From positions 14,277 through 19,803 of the forward strand of contig DIFU01000122.1 in the NCBI GenBank assembly GCA_002419285.1: a stretch of 5,527 nucleotides of DNA, in the 5' to 3' direction. The notes under the pieces are model-generated. The model was not told where the DNA came from and searched no databases. It saw only the letters and a program-made list of their open reading frames with translations. The stretch is from Prolixibacteraceae bacterium UBA5740 (lineage in GTDB: Bacteria > Bacteroidota > Bacteroidia > Bacteroidales > Prolixibacteraceae). Position 1 is the first letter of the stretch; every line of letters begins with the position of its first letter. The position numbers and the translations under genes were made by a program. Shown here piece after piece: positions 1-5,527 of the stretch.

Positions 1-23
1 TCCATTACGGATTTGTTTAAACC

Positions 24-79
24 AGATAGCCATAGCATGGATTGTATCGGATTATGACAATAATCATACTTGGCTATTT
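24..79 (+). repeat. Long-armed inverted repeat with nested hairpin, non-coding
   Basis: The arms AGATAGCCA (24-32) and TGGCTATTT (71-79) pair over 9 bp with one G-U. Inside lies a second perfect stem, GATTAT (50-55) with ATAATC (60-65), closed by a GACA loop. A short run of T continues to 81, so the structure could be the 3' end of an upstream transcript: one frame entering from the left edge stops at a TAA at 18-20. It could also be a chance structure in AT-rich DNA. The pairing is seen directly; the role is only a guess. Confidence 0.3.
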
Positions 80-90
80 TTCAGCACAAT

Positions 91-113
91 GCCCATTTGC
101 AGCTGGGTTTTTT
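91..113 (+). terminator. Weak intrinsic terminator-like hairpin
   Basis: CCCA (92-95) pairs with TGGG (104-107), extended by a G-U pair (91/108), around an 8-nt loop. Six T residues follow at 108-113. The stem is short, so it would be a weak terminator by itself. Its position, just before the candidate pta promoter, fits the end of a transcript entering from the left. The T-run lies only on the + strand side, so the orientation is rightward. Confidence 0.35.
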
Positions 114-124
114 GACTATTTTTG
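96..124 (+). promoter_or_regulatory. Candidate Bacteroidota-type promoter for pta operon
   Basis: TTTG at 96-99 and TATTTTTG at 117-124 are separated by 17 nt. This matches the Bacteroides primary-sigma consensus (-33 TTTG, -7 TAnnTTTG, spacing of about 17-23 nt). A start site would fall near 128-132 and give a 5' leader of roughly 120 nt before pta. The -33 element sits in the loop of the terminator-like hairpin at 91-113. The match is exact, but the motif is short and the surroundings are T-rich, so chance cannot be excluded. Confidence 0.5.
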
Positions 125-138
125 CGTTTGATTATTTT

Positions 139-182
139 ACTGAAATGTTTGAACTGTTTCAATTATTCAAAAGCATTTCAGT
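139..182 (+). promoter_or_regulatory. Strong inverted repeat in pta leader
   Basis: ACTGAAATG (139-147) is perfectly complementary to CATTTCAGT (174-182). The stem continues inward as TTTGAA (148-153) with TTCAAA (166-171), leaving a 2-nt bulge (AG, 172-173) and a 12-nt loop: about 15 bp in all. No T-run follows the 3' arm, so it is not a standard intrinsic terminator. It begins about 10 nt after the predicted transcription start and ends 70 nt before the pta start codon. It could be an mRNA leader hairpin (stability or attenuation) or a dyad operator for a repressor. I recognise no known riboswitch here. Confidence 0.45.
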
Positions 183-252
183 GTTGGTTCTTGGTCAGTT
201 TGAAGCTGAAGATAGTCCATAAAGTAAAATATTATATAAAAACATACAAAAG

Positions 253-1254
253 ATGAAACTTGTAGAACAAATAATCGCACAGGCGAAAAAGTTCAATAAA
301 CGGGTTGTATTGCCTGAAGGCACAGAGCCCAGGACTTTGCAAGCTGCTTCGATCATCCTGAGGGAAGGTATTGCCAGATTGATTTTATTGGGAGATCCAG
401 GCGAAATTGGAGAAGCAGCCCGGAAACTAGGTGTGGACATTACAGGGGCTATACTCGTTGACCCGAAGACAGACAGCCGGCGTGAGCATTATGCATCCAT
501 CATGCTTGATATGAGACGGTCAAAGGGGCTGACAGAGGAAGAGGCTCTTAAACTGTTGGACGATCCGCTTTATTTCGGTACACTGATGATCAAGGCTGGA
601 GATGCCGATGGGGAGATCGCGGGTGCCATCAACTCAACTGGTGACGTATTGCGTCCTGCTTTTCAATATGTTAAAACACTTCCGGGCGTAAGTGTTGTGT
701 CGGGTGCCTTTATGATGTTTGTCAATAACCCTTCTTTTGGTCATGAAGGAATTCTTGTGTTTGCCGATTGTGCAGTAATGCCTGACCCGGACGCAAGACA
801 GCTGGCCGAGATTGCCGTTACGACGGCAAAGACAGCCACTGCCATTGTTGGGCTGGAGCCCAGGGTTGCAATGTTGAGCTTCTCGACAAAAGGAAGCGCT
901 AAACATGAGATGGTCGACAAAGTCGTTACAGCCACTCGTTTGGCCCGTGAAATGGCACCCGATCTGATGATTGAAGGGGAATTACAGGTAGATGCAGCCC
1001 TTGTCGAGGAAGTTGCCCGATTGAAAGCTCCTGGTAGCGATGTGGCAGGAAAGGCCAATGTGCTGGTATTCCCTACACTTGAATCGGGGAATATCGGATA
1101 TAAGCTGGTACAACGGCTCGCAAATGCCGAAGCCATTGGTCCGGTTCTTCAGGGAATGGCTGCTCCGATCAATGACCTTTCCAGAGGATGTTCAGTAAAC
1201 GATATAGTGACTATGGTAGCCATTACCGCCAATCAGGCTGCGGCAATTATTTAA
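253..1254 (+). CDS. pta: Phosphate acetyltransferase (phosphotransacetylase)
   Basis: This cytoplasmic enzyme interconverts acetyl-CoA plus phosphate with acetyl phosphate plus CoA, the first half of the acetate/ATP pathway completed by the acetate kinase two genes downstream. At 333 residues it is the short single-domain form of the PTA_PTB family, without the N-terminal DRTGG/AAA-like part of enterobacterial Pta. Visible landmarks are LPEGTEPR (20-27), the G-INSTGDVLRPA segment (124-136), VFPTLESGNIGYK (272-284) and the C-terminal NDLSRGCSVNDIV (307-319). Ser310, Arg311, Cys313 and Asp317, plus Arg88 and Arg134, correspond with an offset of one to the functional residues I recall from Methanosarcina thermophila Pta (Ser309, Arg310, Cys312, Asp316, Arg87, Arg133), so it looks fully active. 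The start at 253 gives the expected N-terminus. Its leader is A/T-rich with no clear Shine-Dalgarno sequence, as is usual in Bacteroidota. It is the first gene of the unit, 12 bp before the next. Confidence 0.96.
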   Translation: MKLVEQIIAQAKKFNKRVVLPEGTEPRTLQAASIILREGIARLILLGDPGEIGEAARKLGVDITGAILVDPKTDSRREHYASIMLDMRRSKGLTEEEALKLLDDPLYFGTLMIKAGDADGEIAGAINSTGDVLRPAFQYVKTLPGVSVVSGAFMMFVNNPSFGHEGILVFADCAVMPDPDARQLAEIAVTTAKTATAIVGLEPRVAMLSFSTKGSAKHEMVDKVVTATRLAREMAPDLMIEGELQVDAALVEEVARLKAPGSDVAGKANVLVFPTLESGNIGYKLVQRLANAEAIGPVLQGMAAPINDLSRGCSVNDIVTMVAITANQAAAII

Positions 1255-1266
1255 TCACCCTTAATT

Positions 1267-2238
1267 ATGGCAAAAGAAATCATTCGTGAACCCATTGAAG
1301 ATTTTGGGTTAAGTAAGAAGGGTAAAACAACCACCCTGTTCTCAAGAGTTGGCATTGTAGGGTGCGGCCTCATTGGCCAGAACCTTGCGCGTGTTGCAAG
1401 CTATCATGGGCTTGACGTGATTTTTGTTGAAATCTCGCAGGACAAGATCGATGAAGCTTTTGTTGGCATTACACAAATGCTCGATAGCCGAATTGAACAC
1501 TGGGGCTTGACTGAAAGCGAAAAAAGGGCCATGCTGAGCCGGATTGAAGGAACAACGGATATAAACAGACTTGCCGGGTGTGATATCGTTGTGGAAGCCA
1601 TCAGGCCTGTAAACCGTGGAATGAAAATCAAGGAGCGCAAGGAAATATTCAAGCAGATAGAGGATGTGGTCGACAGAAACTGCATCATTGCCACCAATTC
1701 AGCAACCGTTGTCATCACTGAGCTTTCGTCTGACCTGAAATACAAGGACCGTTGTGTCAGTATCCATTTCTTTGTTTCGTCGCCTGAAGCAAGAATTATT
1801 GAGGTAGTAAAAGGTCTATACACTTCAGAAGAATCTTATTCTAAAGTCTGTAAGTTCGTCAACCAATTAAACCGTGCCATGGTTCCGGTTGATGAATCTG
1901 CCGGATTAATAAGTGTCAGGATATTTGTTGTCTTACTAAATGAGGCCTGCGAAATATTAATGGAAGGTGTAGGTTCCATTGATGATGTTGATATGACAAT
2001 GAGGATCGGTTTTGGGATGAGATTGGGGCCATTTGAAGTTGCCGACAAGATGGGACTTGACAAGATTGTGCGGTGGATGGAAAATATATATGGTGAATTT
2101 GGGGATGTTAGGTACAAACCTTCTCCTATGCTAAAGAAACTTGTCCGTGCCAAACATACCGGTATCGCTGTTGGTCAGGGATTCTATAAGTATGATGAAA
2201 AAGGAAAGAAGGTCATTTCACCGAACAGAAGTTGCTAA
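1267..2238 (+). CDS. Divergent 3-hydroxyacyl-CoA dehydrogenase family protein
   Basis: This is a 323-residue, NAD-dependent 3-hydroxyacyl-CoA dehydrogenase-like protein, the family that includes Hbd (acetoacetyl-CoA to 3-hydroxybutyryl-CoA). An N-terminal extension of about 26 residues precedes the Rossmann fold. The fold shows GCGLIG (32-37) and an acidic Glu55 ending strand 2, which favours NAD. The C-terminal HAD domain is clear from NEACEILMEG (225-234), MRLGPFEVADKMGLD (251-265) and GQGFYKYD (303-310). The catalytic His167 and Glu179 are kept with exact family spacing. However, the residues aligned with human HADH Ser137, Asn161 and Asn208 are Ala146, Val170 and Val217, and the VEN motif near residue 110 is replaced by a longer RPVNRG stretch. 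The substrate or reaction may therefore differ from Hbd; a butyrate-pathway role is suggested only by family and by nearby ptb-buk. It lies between pta (12 bp gap) and ackA (21 bp gap), so co-transcription is very likely. No Shine-Dalgarno sequence is visible. The reading frame is intact. Confidence 0.88.
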   Translation: MAKEIIREPIEDFGLSKKGKTTTLFSRVGIVGCGLIGQNLARVASYHGLDVIFVEISQDKIDEAFVGITQMLDSRIEHWGLTESEKRAMLSRIEGTTDINRLAGCDIVVEAIRPVNRGMKIKERKEIFKQIEDVVDRNCIIATNSATVVITELSSDLKYKDRCVSIHFFVSSPEARIIEVVKGLYTSEESYSKVCKFVNQLNRAMVPVDESAGLISVRIFVVLLNEACEILMEGVGSIDDVDMTMRIGFGMRLGPFEVADKMGLDKIVRWMENIYGEFGDVRYKPSPMLKKLVRAKHTGIAVGQGFYKYDEKGKKVISPNRSC

Positions 2239-2259
2239 CCTCAGAAGAATCAAGAAAAA

Positions 2260-3465
2260 ATGAAAATATTAGTGCTTAACTGCGGAAGCAGTTCAATTAA
2301 ATACCAGCTTTTCAATATGGCCGACCAAAAGGTAATTTCCAAGGGCGGGATCGAGAAATTGGGTATGAAAGGGTCGTTCCTCAAACATGTCAAGGAAGAC
2401 GGTCAGGTAGTGCTTTTTGATGGTGAAATCATCGACCATAAAGTGGGTATCGAATATATACTGGGTATATTGACAAGCGTGAAGCACGGGTGTCTCAATA
2501 GCCTTGAAGAGATTGATGCCGTAGGGCACCGTGTGGTACATGGTGGCGAAAAATTCAAATCGAGTGTATTCATCGATGAGGAGGTGAAAGCTGAACTTGT
2601 AAGGAATATAGATCTTGCACCTTTGCATAACCCGCCAAACCTAAAGGGGATTTATGCCATGGAAGAATTGATACCAGGTATCCCTCAGGTTGGTGTTTTT
2701 GACACTGCATTCCATCAATCGATGGAACCACATGCCTATATGTATGGAATTCCATATATACTTTATAAAAAATACAGCATCCGACGTTACGGTTTCCATG
2801 GAACCAGCCATCGTTATGTTTCCCAAAGGGTATGCGATATTCTTGGAAGAGATTACCACACTCAGAAGATCGTGACTTGCCACCTTGGGAATGGTGCATC
2901 GGTTGCAGCCGTGAAAAACGGAAAATCGGTCGACACCTCCATGGGATTCACTCCGGTTGAAGGATTGATTATGGGGACACGCTCAGGAGACCTGGATATT
3001 GGTATTGTAACCTATATCATGGAAAAAGAAGAACTGGGGATAAAAACGGTAAACTCTTTGTTCAATAAACACAGTGGTATGCTTGGCCTCACCGGACTAT
3101 CGTCGGATATGCGTGAGATAGAAAAGGCATCAGCCGAAGGCAATGAAAAGGCAGCCCTTGCCTTGGATATGTATAATTACCGTGTCAAAAAGTACATAGG
3201 TGCCTATGCTGCTGCCATGGGTGGAATTGATATCCTTGTGTTTACAGGTGGAATAGGAGAGAATGCTGATACAACCCGCCTGGGATCAAGCTCTGGTCTC
3301 GAATATATGGGTATTGAAGTCGACCCTGAAAAGAACCAAAATGTGAGAGGAGAAGAGTGTGAAATCAGCACTCCACGTTCGAAGGTAAAAGTAATGGTTG
3401 TCCCAACCAATGAAGAGCTGATGATTGCCCTTGACACTGAAGAGATCGTCAGGTATCTTAAGTAG
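2260..3465 (+). CDS. ackA: Acetate kinase
   Basis: Acetate kinase converts acetyl phosphate plus ADP to acetate plus ATP (reversible) in the cytoplasm, completing the substrate-level phosphorylation route begun by Pta. At 401 residues it is the usual length for this ASKHA-fold family. The N-terminal LNCGSSSIKYQLF (6-18) is the phosphate-1 motif, followed by GHRVVHGG (89-96), FDTAFH (147-152), RRYGFHGTSH (175-184), HLGNGAS (208-214), MGTRSGD (238-244) and FTGGIGENA (328-336). Asn7, Arg91, His123, Asp148, His180, Arg241 and Glu385 fall at essentially the same positions as the catalytic residues of the Methanosarcina thermophila enzyme, so full activity is expected. The start at 2260 puts the phosphate motif at its normal place. 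The upstream stretch is purine/A-rich rather than a strong ribosome-binding site. It is the last gene of the first unit and is followed 8 bp later by an intrinsic terminator. Propionate kinase is a relative, but the gene pairing favours acetate. Confidence 0.97.
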   Translation: MKILVLNCGSSSIKYQLFNMADQKVISKGGIEKLGMKGSFLKHVKEDGQVVLFDGEIIDHKVGIEYILGILTSVKHGCLNSLEEIDAVGHRVVHGGEKFKSSVFIDEEVKAELVRNIDLAPLHNPPNLKGIYAMEELIPGIPQVGVFDTAFHQSMEPHAYMYGIPYILYKKYSIRRYGFHGTSHRYVSQRVCDILGRDYHTQKIVTCHLGNGASVAAVKNGKSVDTSMGFTPVEGLIMGTRSGDLDIGIVTYIMEKEELGIKTVNSLFNKHSGMLGLTGLSSDMREIEKASAEGNEKAALALDMYNYRVKKYIGAYAAAMGGIDILVFTGGIGENADTTRLGSSSGLEYMGIEVDPEKNQNVRGEECEISTPRSKVKVMVVPTNEELMIALDTEEIVRYLK

Positions 3466-3473
3466 ATTATTAG

Positions 3474-3504
3474 AAAAGACACTGGATAAGCTGGTGTCTT
3501 TTTT
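3474..3504 (+). terminator. Intrinsic terminator after ackA
   Basis: AAAAGACAC (3474-3482) pairs perfectly with GTGTCTTTT (3494-3502) around an 11-nt loop and runs into six T residues (3499-3504). It starts 8 bp after the ackA stop codon and separates the pta-dehydrogenase-ackA unit from ptb-buk. The A-tract opposite the T-tract could let it act on the minus strand too, but no minus-strand gene is seen nearby. The remaining 76 bp before ptb show no clear promoter motif. Confidence 0.85.
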
Positions 3505-3580
3505 GCGTTTAGTCAAACTTATTGAACCGGAAATTGTCATTCTATTGGAAATCTCGAAATAAAGATCATCTAAACAGGTT

Positions 3581-4483
3581 ATGAAAATTCAACATTTATC
3601 CGAAATATTGGAAGGCCTGAAGGGGAAAACTCCCCGTAGGCTTGTAGCTGTCAATGCCATTGACGCACATACCATTGAAGCGGTAGCTGAAGCAGTCAAA
3701 CTAGGCATTGTAAAGGGCATTCTGACTGGCGATCCGGAAAAGATTGCCAGAACTTGTTCGGAAATTGACGTTGATATAAATCTGTTTACCATAGAGGCTG
3801 CTGCATCGGAGGAAGAAGCCGCTTTAAAGGCTGCCACCTTGGTATCAAATGGACAAGCAGATTTAATGATGAAAGGATTGATCAGTACCGACAAGTATAT
3901 GAGGTCATTACTTAATAAGGAATTGGGGTTATTGCCTCCGAAAGCCATTCTTAGCCATATTGCGGTAATGGAATACCCTAATTACCACAAACTGCTTATA
4001 GTTAGCGATGTGGCTATTATTCCTTATCCTGATCTGGCACAGAAAATCACCATGACCAATTACCTTATTGCAACAGCCAAAGCACTCGGAGTTGAAACAC
4101 CAAAAGTTGCCATTATTGCAGCTACCGAGCAGGTGCTTTCAGGTATTCCAGCATGTACTGAAGCTGCCGTGCTGGCAAAAATGTCAGAAAGGGGACAAAT
4201 CTCCGGTGGCATAGTCGATGGGCCCCTGGCATTGGATGTAGCTATTGATGCGGAGGCCGCAGCGATTAAGAAAATAGAGTCCCCGGTTGCCGGAGATGCG
4301 GATTGCCTCCTCTTTCCAAATATTGATGCAGGAAATGTATTTTATAAAATGAGTACACGCTTTTGCCAATCCGAACAGGCTGCAATTGTAACAGGGGCAA
4401 GAGTCCCTGTGGTCTTGTCAAGTCGGGGCGATTCTATGCAAACCAAGTTAAACTCGATTGCATTGGCAGCACATCTAAGTTAA
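3581..4483 (+). CDS. ptb: Phosphate butyryltransferase
   Basis: This enzyme converts butyryl-CoA plus phosphate to butyryl phosphate plus CoA, feeding the butyrate kinase encoded 10 bp downstream. The protein has 300 residues, the normal Ptb length, and belongs to the same PTA_PTB family as the pta gene in this window, from which it is clearly distinct. Ptb-type signatures are ADLMMKGLISTDKYMRSLL (93-111), GGIVDGPLALDVAID (209-223), LLFPNIDAGNVFYK (243-256) and VPVVLSSRGDS (275-285). The start at 3581 has only a weak AGG upstream (3576-3578, too close to be a good site), like its neighbours. The second unit begins here, after the ackA terminator. Enzymes of this type often accept isobutyryl-, isovaleryl- or valeryl-CoA, so a role in branched-chain amino acid fermentation is an alternative to linear butyrate. 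The sequence does not decide between them. Confidence 0.93.
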   Translation: MKIQHLSEILEGLKGKTPRRLVAVNAIDAHTIEAVAEAVKLGIVKGILTGDPEKIARTCSEIDVDINLFTIEAAASEEEAALKAATLVSNGQADLMMKGLISTDKYMRSLLNKELGLLPPKAILSHIAVMEYPNYHKLLIVSDVAIIPYPDLAQKITMTNYLIATAKALGVETPKVAIIAATEQVLSGIPACTEAAVLAKMSERGQISGGIVDGPLALDVAIDAEAAAIKKIESPVAGDADCLLFPNIDAGNVFYKMSTRFCQSEQAAIVTGARVPVVLSSRGDSMQTKLNSIALAAHLS

Positions 4484-4493
4484 ATTTTCTTCC

Positions 4494-5527
4494 ATGTCAA
4501 AGATCCTGATTCTCGCCATCAATCCCGGTTCAACATCCACCAAGTTTGCCGTATACGAAGATGAGAAATGTATTTTGAACAAGACGCTTCGCCATTCCGT
4601 TGAGGAAATGTCGAAGTATACAAGCATCATTGCCCAGTTTGATTTCAGAAAGGGTTTGATTATCGATGCATTGGTTGAGGAGGGAATAGATGTTGACTCC
4701 ATCAAACATATTATAGGCCGGGGCGGATTGACCTATCCTATGGAATCGGGTATATATCTTGTCAATAATTTGATGCTTGAACATGCCCGGGAAGGTGTCA
4801 TGGGACAGCATGCCAGTAACCTTGGGCCATTGATTGCTGACTATATTTCACTGCAAATTCCCAATTCCCACGCCTATATAGCTGACCCGGTGGTTACCGA
4901 TGAACTCGATCCTATAGCGAGGATTGCTGGTCATCCCAAATTCCAGAGGGTTTCTATCTATCATGCACTCAACCAGAAAGCTATAGCCCGGCTACATGCG
5001 CACAAGAATGGGGTTGCGTATGAAGAGTTGAATTTAATTGTTGCACACCTTGGGGGAGGAATATCCGTGGGAGCACACAAAAAGGGCAGGGTAGTGGATG
5101 TCAATAATGCCCTGGATGGCGAAGGTCCCTTTAGTCCCGAAAGGTCAGGTTCATTGCCTGTCGGACAGCTGATCAGCTTATGCTTCAGTGGTAAGTATTC
5201 CAAAGAGCAGGTATATAGGATGGTTGTAGGTGAAGGCGGTTATGTTGCGTATTTGGGAACAAACAATGCACTTGACGTCCAAAAATCAGCCGAGAAGGGA
5301 GATCCTGATGCTGCATTTATCCAAGATGCACTGGCTTATCAGGTGTCGAAAATGATTGGTGAAATGGCTGTTGTGCTCGAAGGCAATGTTGACGGCATCC
5401 TTGTTACTGGTGGACTCGCATTTAACCAATATCTGACAGGGATCATATCGGCCAGGACTGGATTTATTGGGCCTGTATTTATCTATCCCGGTGAGGACGA
5501 GCTGGAAGCACTTGCAATGAATGCACT
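4494..5527 (+). CDS. buk: Butyrate kinase, 3' end cut by window edge
   Basis: Butyrate kinase converts butyryl phosphate plus ADP to butyrate plus ATP, the last, energy-yielding step of butyrate formation. I translated the frame from the ATG at 4494 to the right edge: 344 codons with no stop. The family is about 355 residues, so only the last ten or so are missing; this is a window cut, not a broken gene. ASKHA-kinase motifs are LAINPGSTSTKFAVY (7-21), IGRGGLTYPMESG (74-86), HAREGVMGQHASNLG (97-111), IADPVVTDEL (129-138), HLGGGISVGAH (185-195), GPFSPERSGSLP (211-222) and VTGGLAF (304-310). GRGG, and PERSG where acetate kinase has GTRSGD, mark it as Buk rather than AckA. It lies 10 bp after ptb with no Shine-Dalgarno sequence, so it is probably co-transcribed. 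Branched-chain fatty acid kinase is an alternative specificity. Confidence 0.94.
   Translation, partial: MSKILILAINPGSTSTKFAVYEDEKCILNKTLRHSVEEMSKYTSIIAQFDFRKGLIIDALVEEGIDVDSIKHIIGRGGLTYPMESGIYLVNNLMLEHAREGVMGQHASNLGPLIADYISLQIPNSHAYIADPVVTDELDPIARIAGHPKFQRVSIYHALNQKAIARLHAHKNGVAYEELNLIVAHLGGGISVGAHKKGRVVDVNNALDGEGPFSPERSGSLPVGQLISLCFSGKYSKEQVYRMVVGEGGYVAYLGTNNALDVQKSAEKGDPDAAFIQDALAYQVSKMIGEMAVVLEGNVDGILVTGGLAFNQYLTGIISARTGFIGPVFIYPGEDELEALAMNA

Noticed and set aside
1..115. Plus-strand open frame from the left edge to a TGA at 113-115, and minus-strand ATGs at 31-38 that could begin a divergent gene leaving the window
   Set aside because: The plus-strand frame runs through the hairpins and shows no protein-like pattern. 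The minus-strand starts have only about 11 codons in view and no promoter. Neither can be supported without sequence to the left.
195..440. Minus-strand frame spanning the pta start and leader
   Set aside because: Most of it is antisense to pta codons and it would cross the leader. No promoter or start signal on that strand was found.
741..1136. 131-codon minus-strand frame inside pta
   Set aside because: It is antisense to highly conserved Pta coding sequence, is rich in Ser/Ala/Thr as expected of a shadow frame, and has no supporting start signal or motif.
1404..1823. 139-codon open frame on the minus strand inside the dehydrogenase gene
   Set aside because: It lies wholly opposite a clear conserved gene, its translation resembles no family I know, and it is best explained as a shadow of codon bias.
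2570..2899. Overlapping minus-strand frames inside ackA
   Set aside because: Several frames are open at once opposite a well-conserved enzyme core, and none has a recognisable domain.
3519..3549. TTGAAC ... TATTGG as a sigma70-like promoter for ptb
   Set aside because: The spacer is about 15 nt, the -10 match is poor, and this form of promoter is not the one expected in Bacteroidota.
5494..5527. Missing stop codon in buk, possible truncation or pseudogene
   Set aside because: The frame is intact with all kinase motifs and simply reaches the window edge about ten residues short of normal family length.

Overview
This window is a short-chain acyl-phosphate fermentation locus, with all genes on the + strand. 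It most probably comes from an anaerobic Bacteroidota (Bacteroidales/Marinilabiliales-like) genome. Three things point there: none of the five starts has a convincing Shine-Dalgarno sequence (the leaders are A/T-rich instead), an exact Bacteroidota-type promoter (TTTG-17 nt-TATTTTTG) lies upstream of the first gene, and the base composition is moderate. The phylum is an inference; no rRNA or other taxonomic marker is present.

Layout: positions 1-252 are non-coding as far as I can tell. They hold a long-armed hairpin (24-79), a short terminator-like hairpin (91-113), a candidate promoter overlapping it (96-124) and a strong inverted repeat in the predicted 5' leader (139-182). Next comes a tight three-gene unit: pta (253-1254, phosphate acetyltransferase), a divergent 3-hydroxyacyl-CoA dehydrogenase-family gene (1267-2238) and ackA (2260-3465, acetate kinase), with gaps of 12 and 21 bp. 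A good intrinsic terminator (3474-3504) follows ackA. The second unit is ptb (3581-4483, phosphate butyryltransferase) and buk (4494 to beyond the right edge, butyrate kinase), 10 bp apart.

Function: the two units are parallel modules built from the same two protein families. Pta/AckA convert acetyl-CoA to acetate plus ATP, and Ptb/Buk do the same for butyryl-CoA or a branched acyl-CoA. The dehydrogenase would be read naively as 3-hydroxybutyryl-CoA dehydrogenase, the reductive step toward butyryl-CoA. However, several active-site residues that are near-invariant in that family are replaced (Ser137 to Ala, Asn208 to Val, Asn161 to Val, human HADH numbering), while the NAD-binding fold and the His-Glu pair are kept. 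Its placement between pta and ackA is the most interesting point in the window. Everything else is ordinary central fermentation metabolism. I see no mobile element, CRISPR array, tRNA or rRNA.
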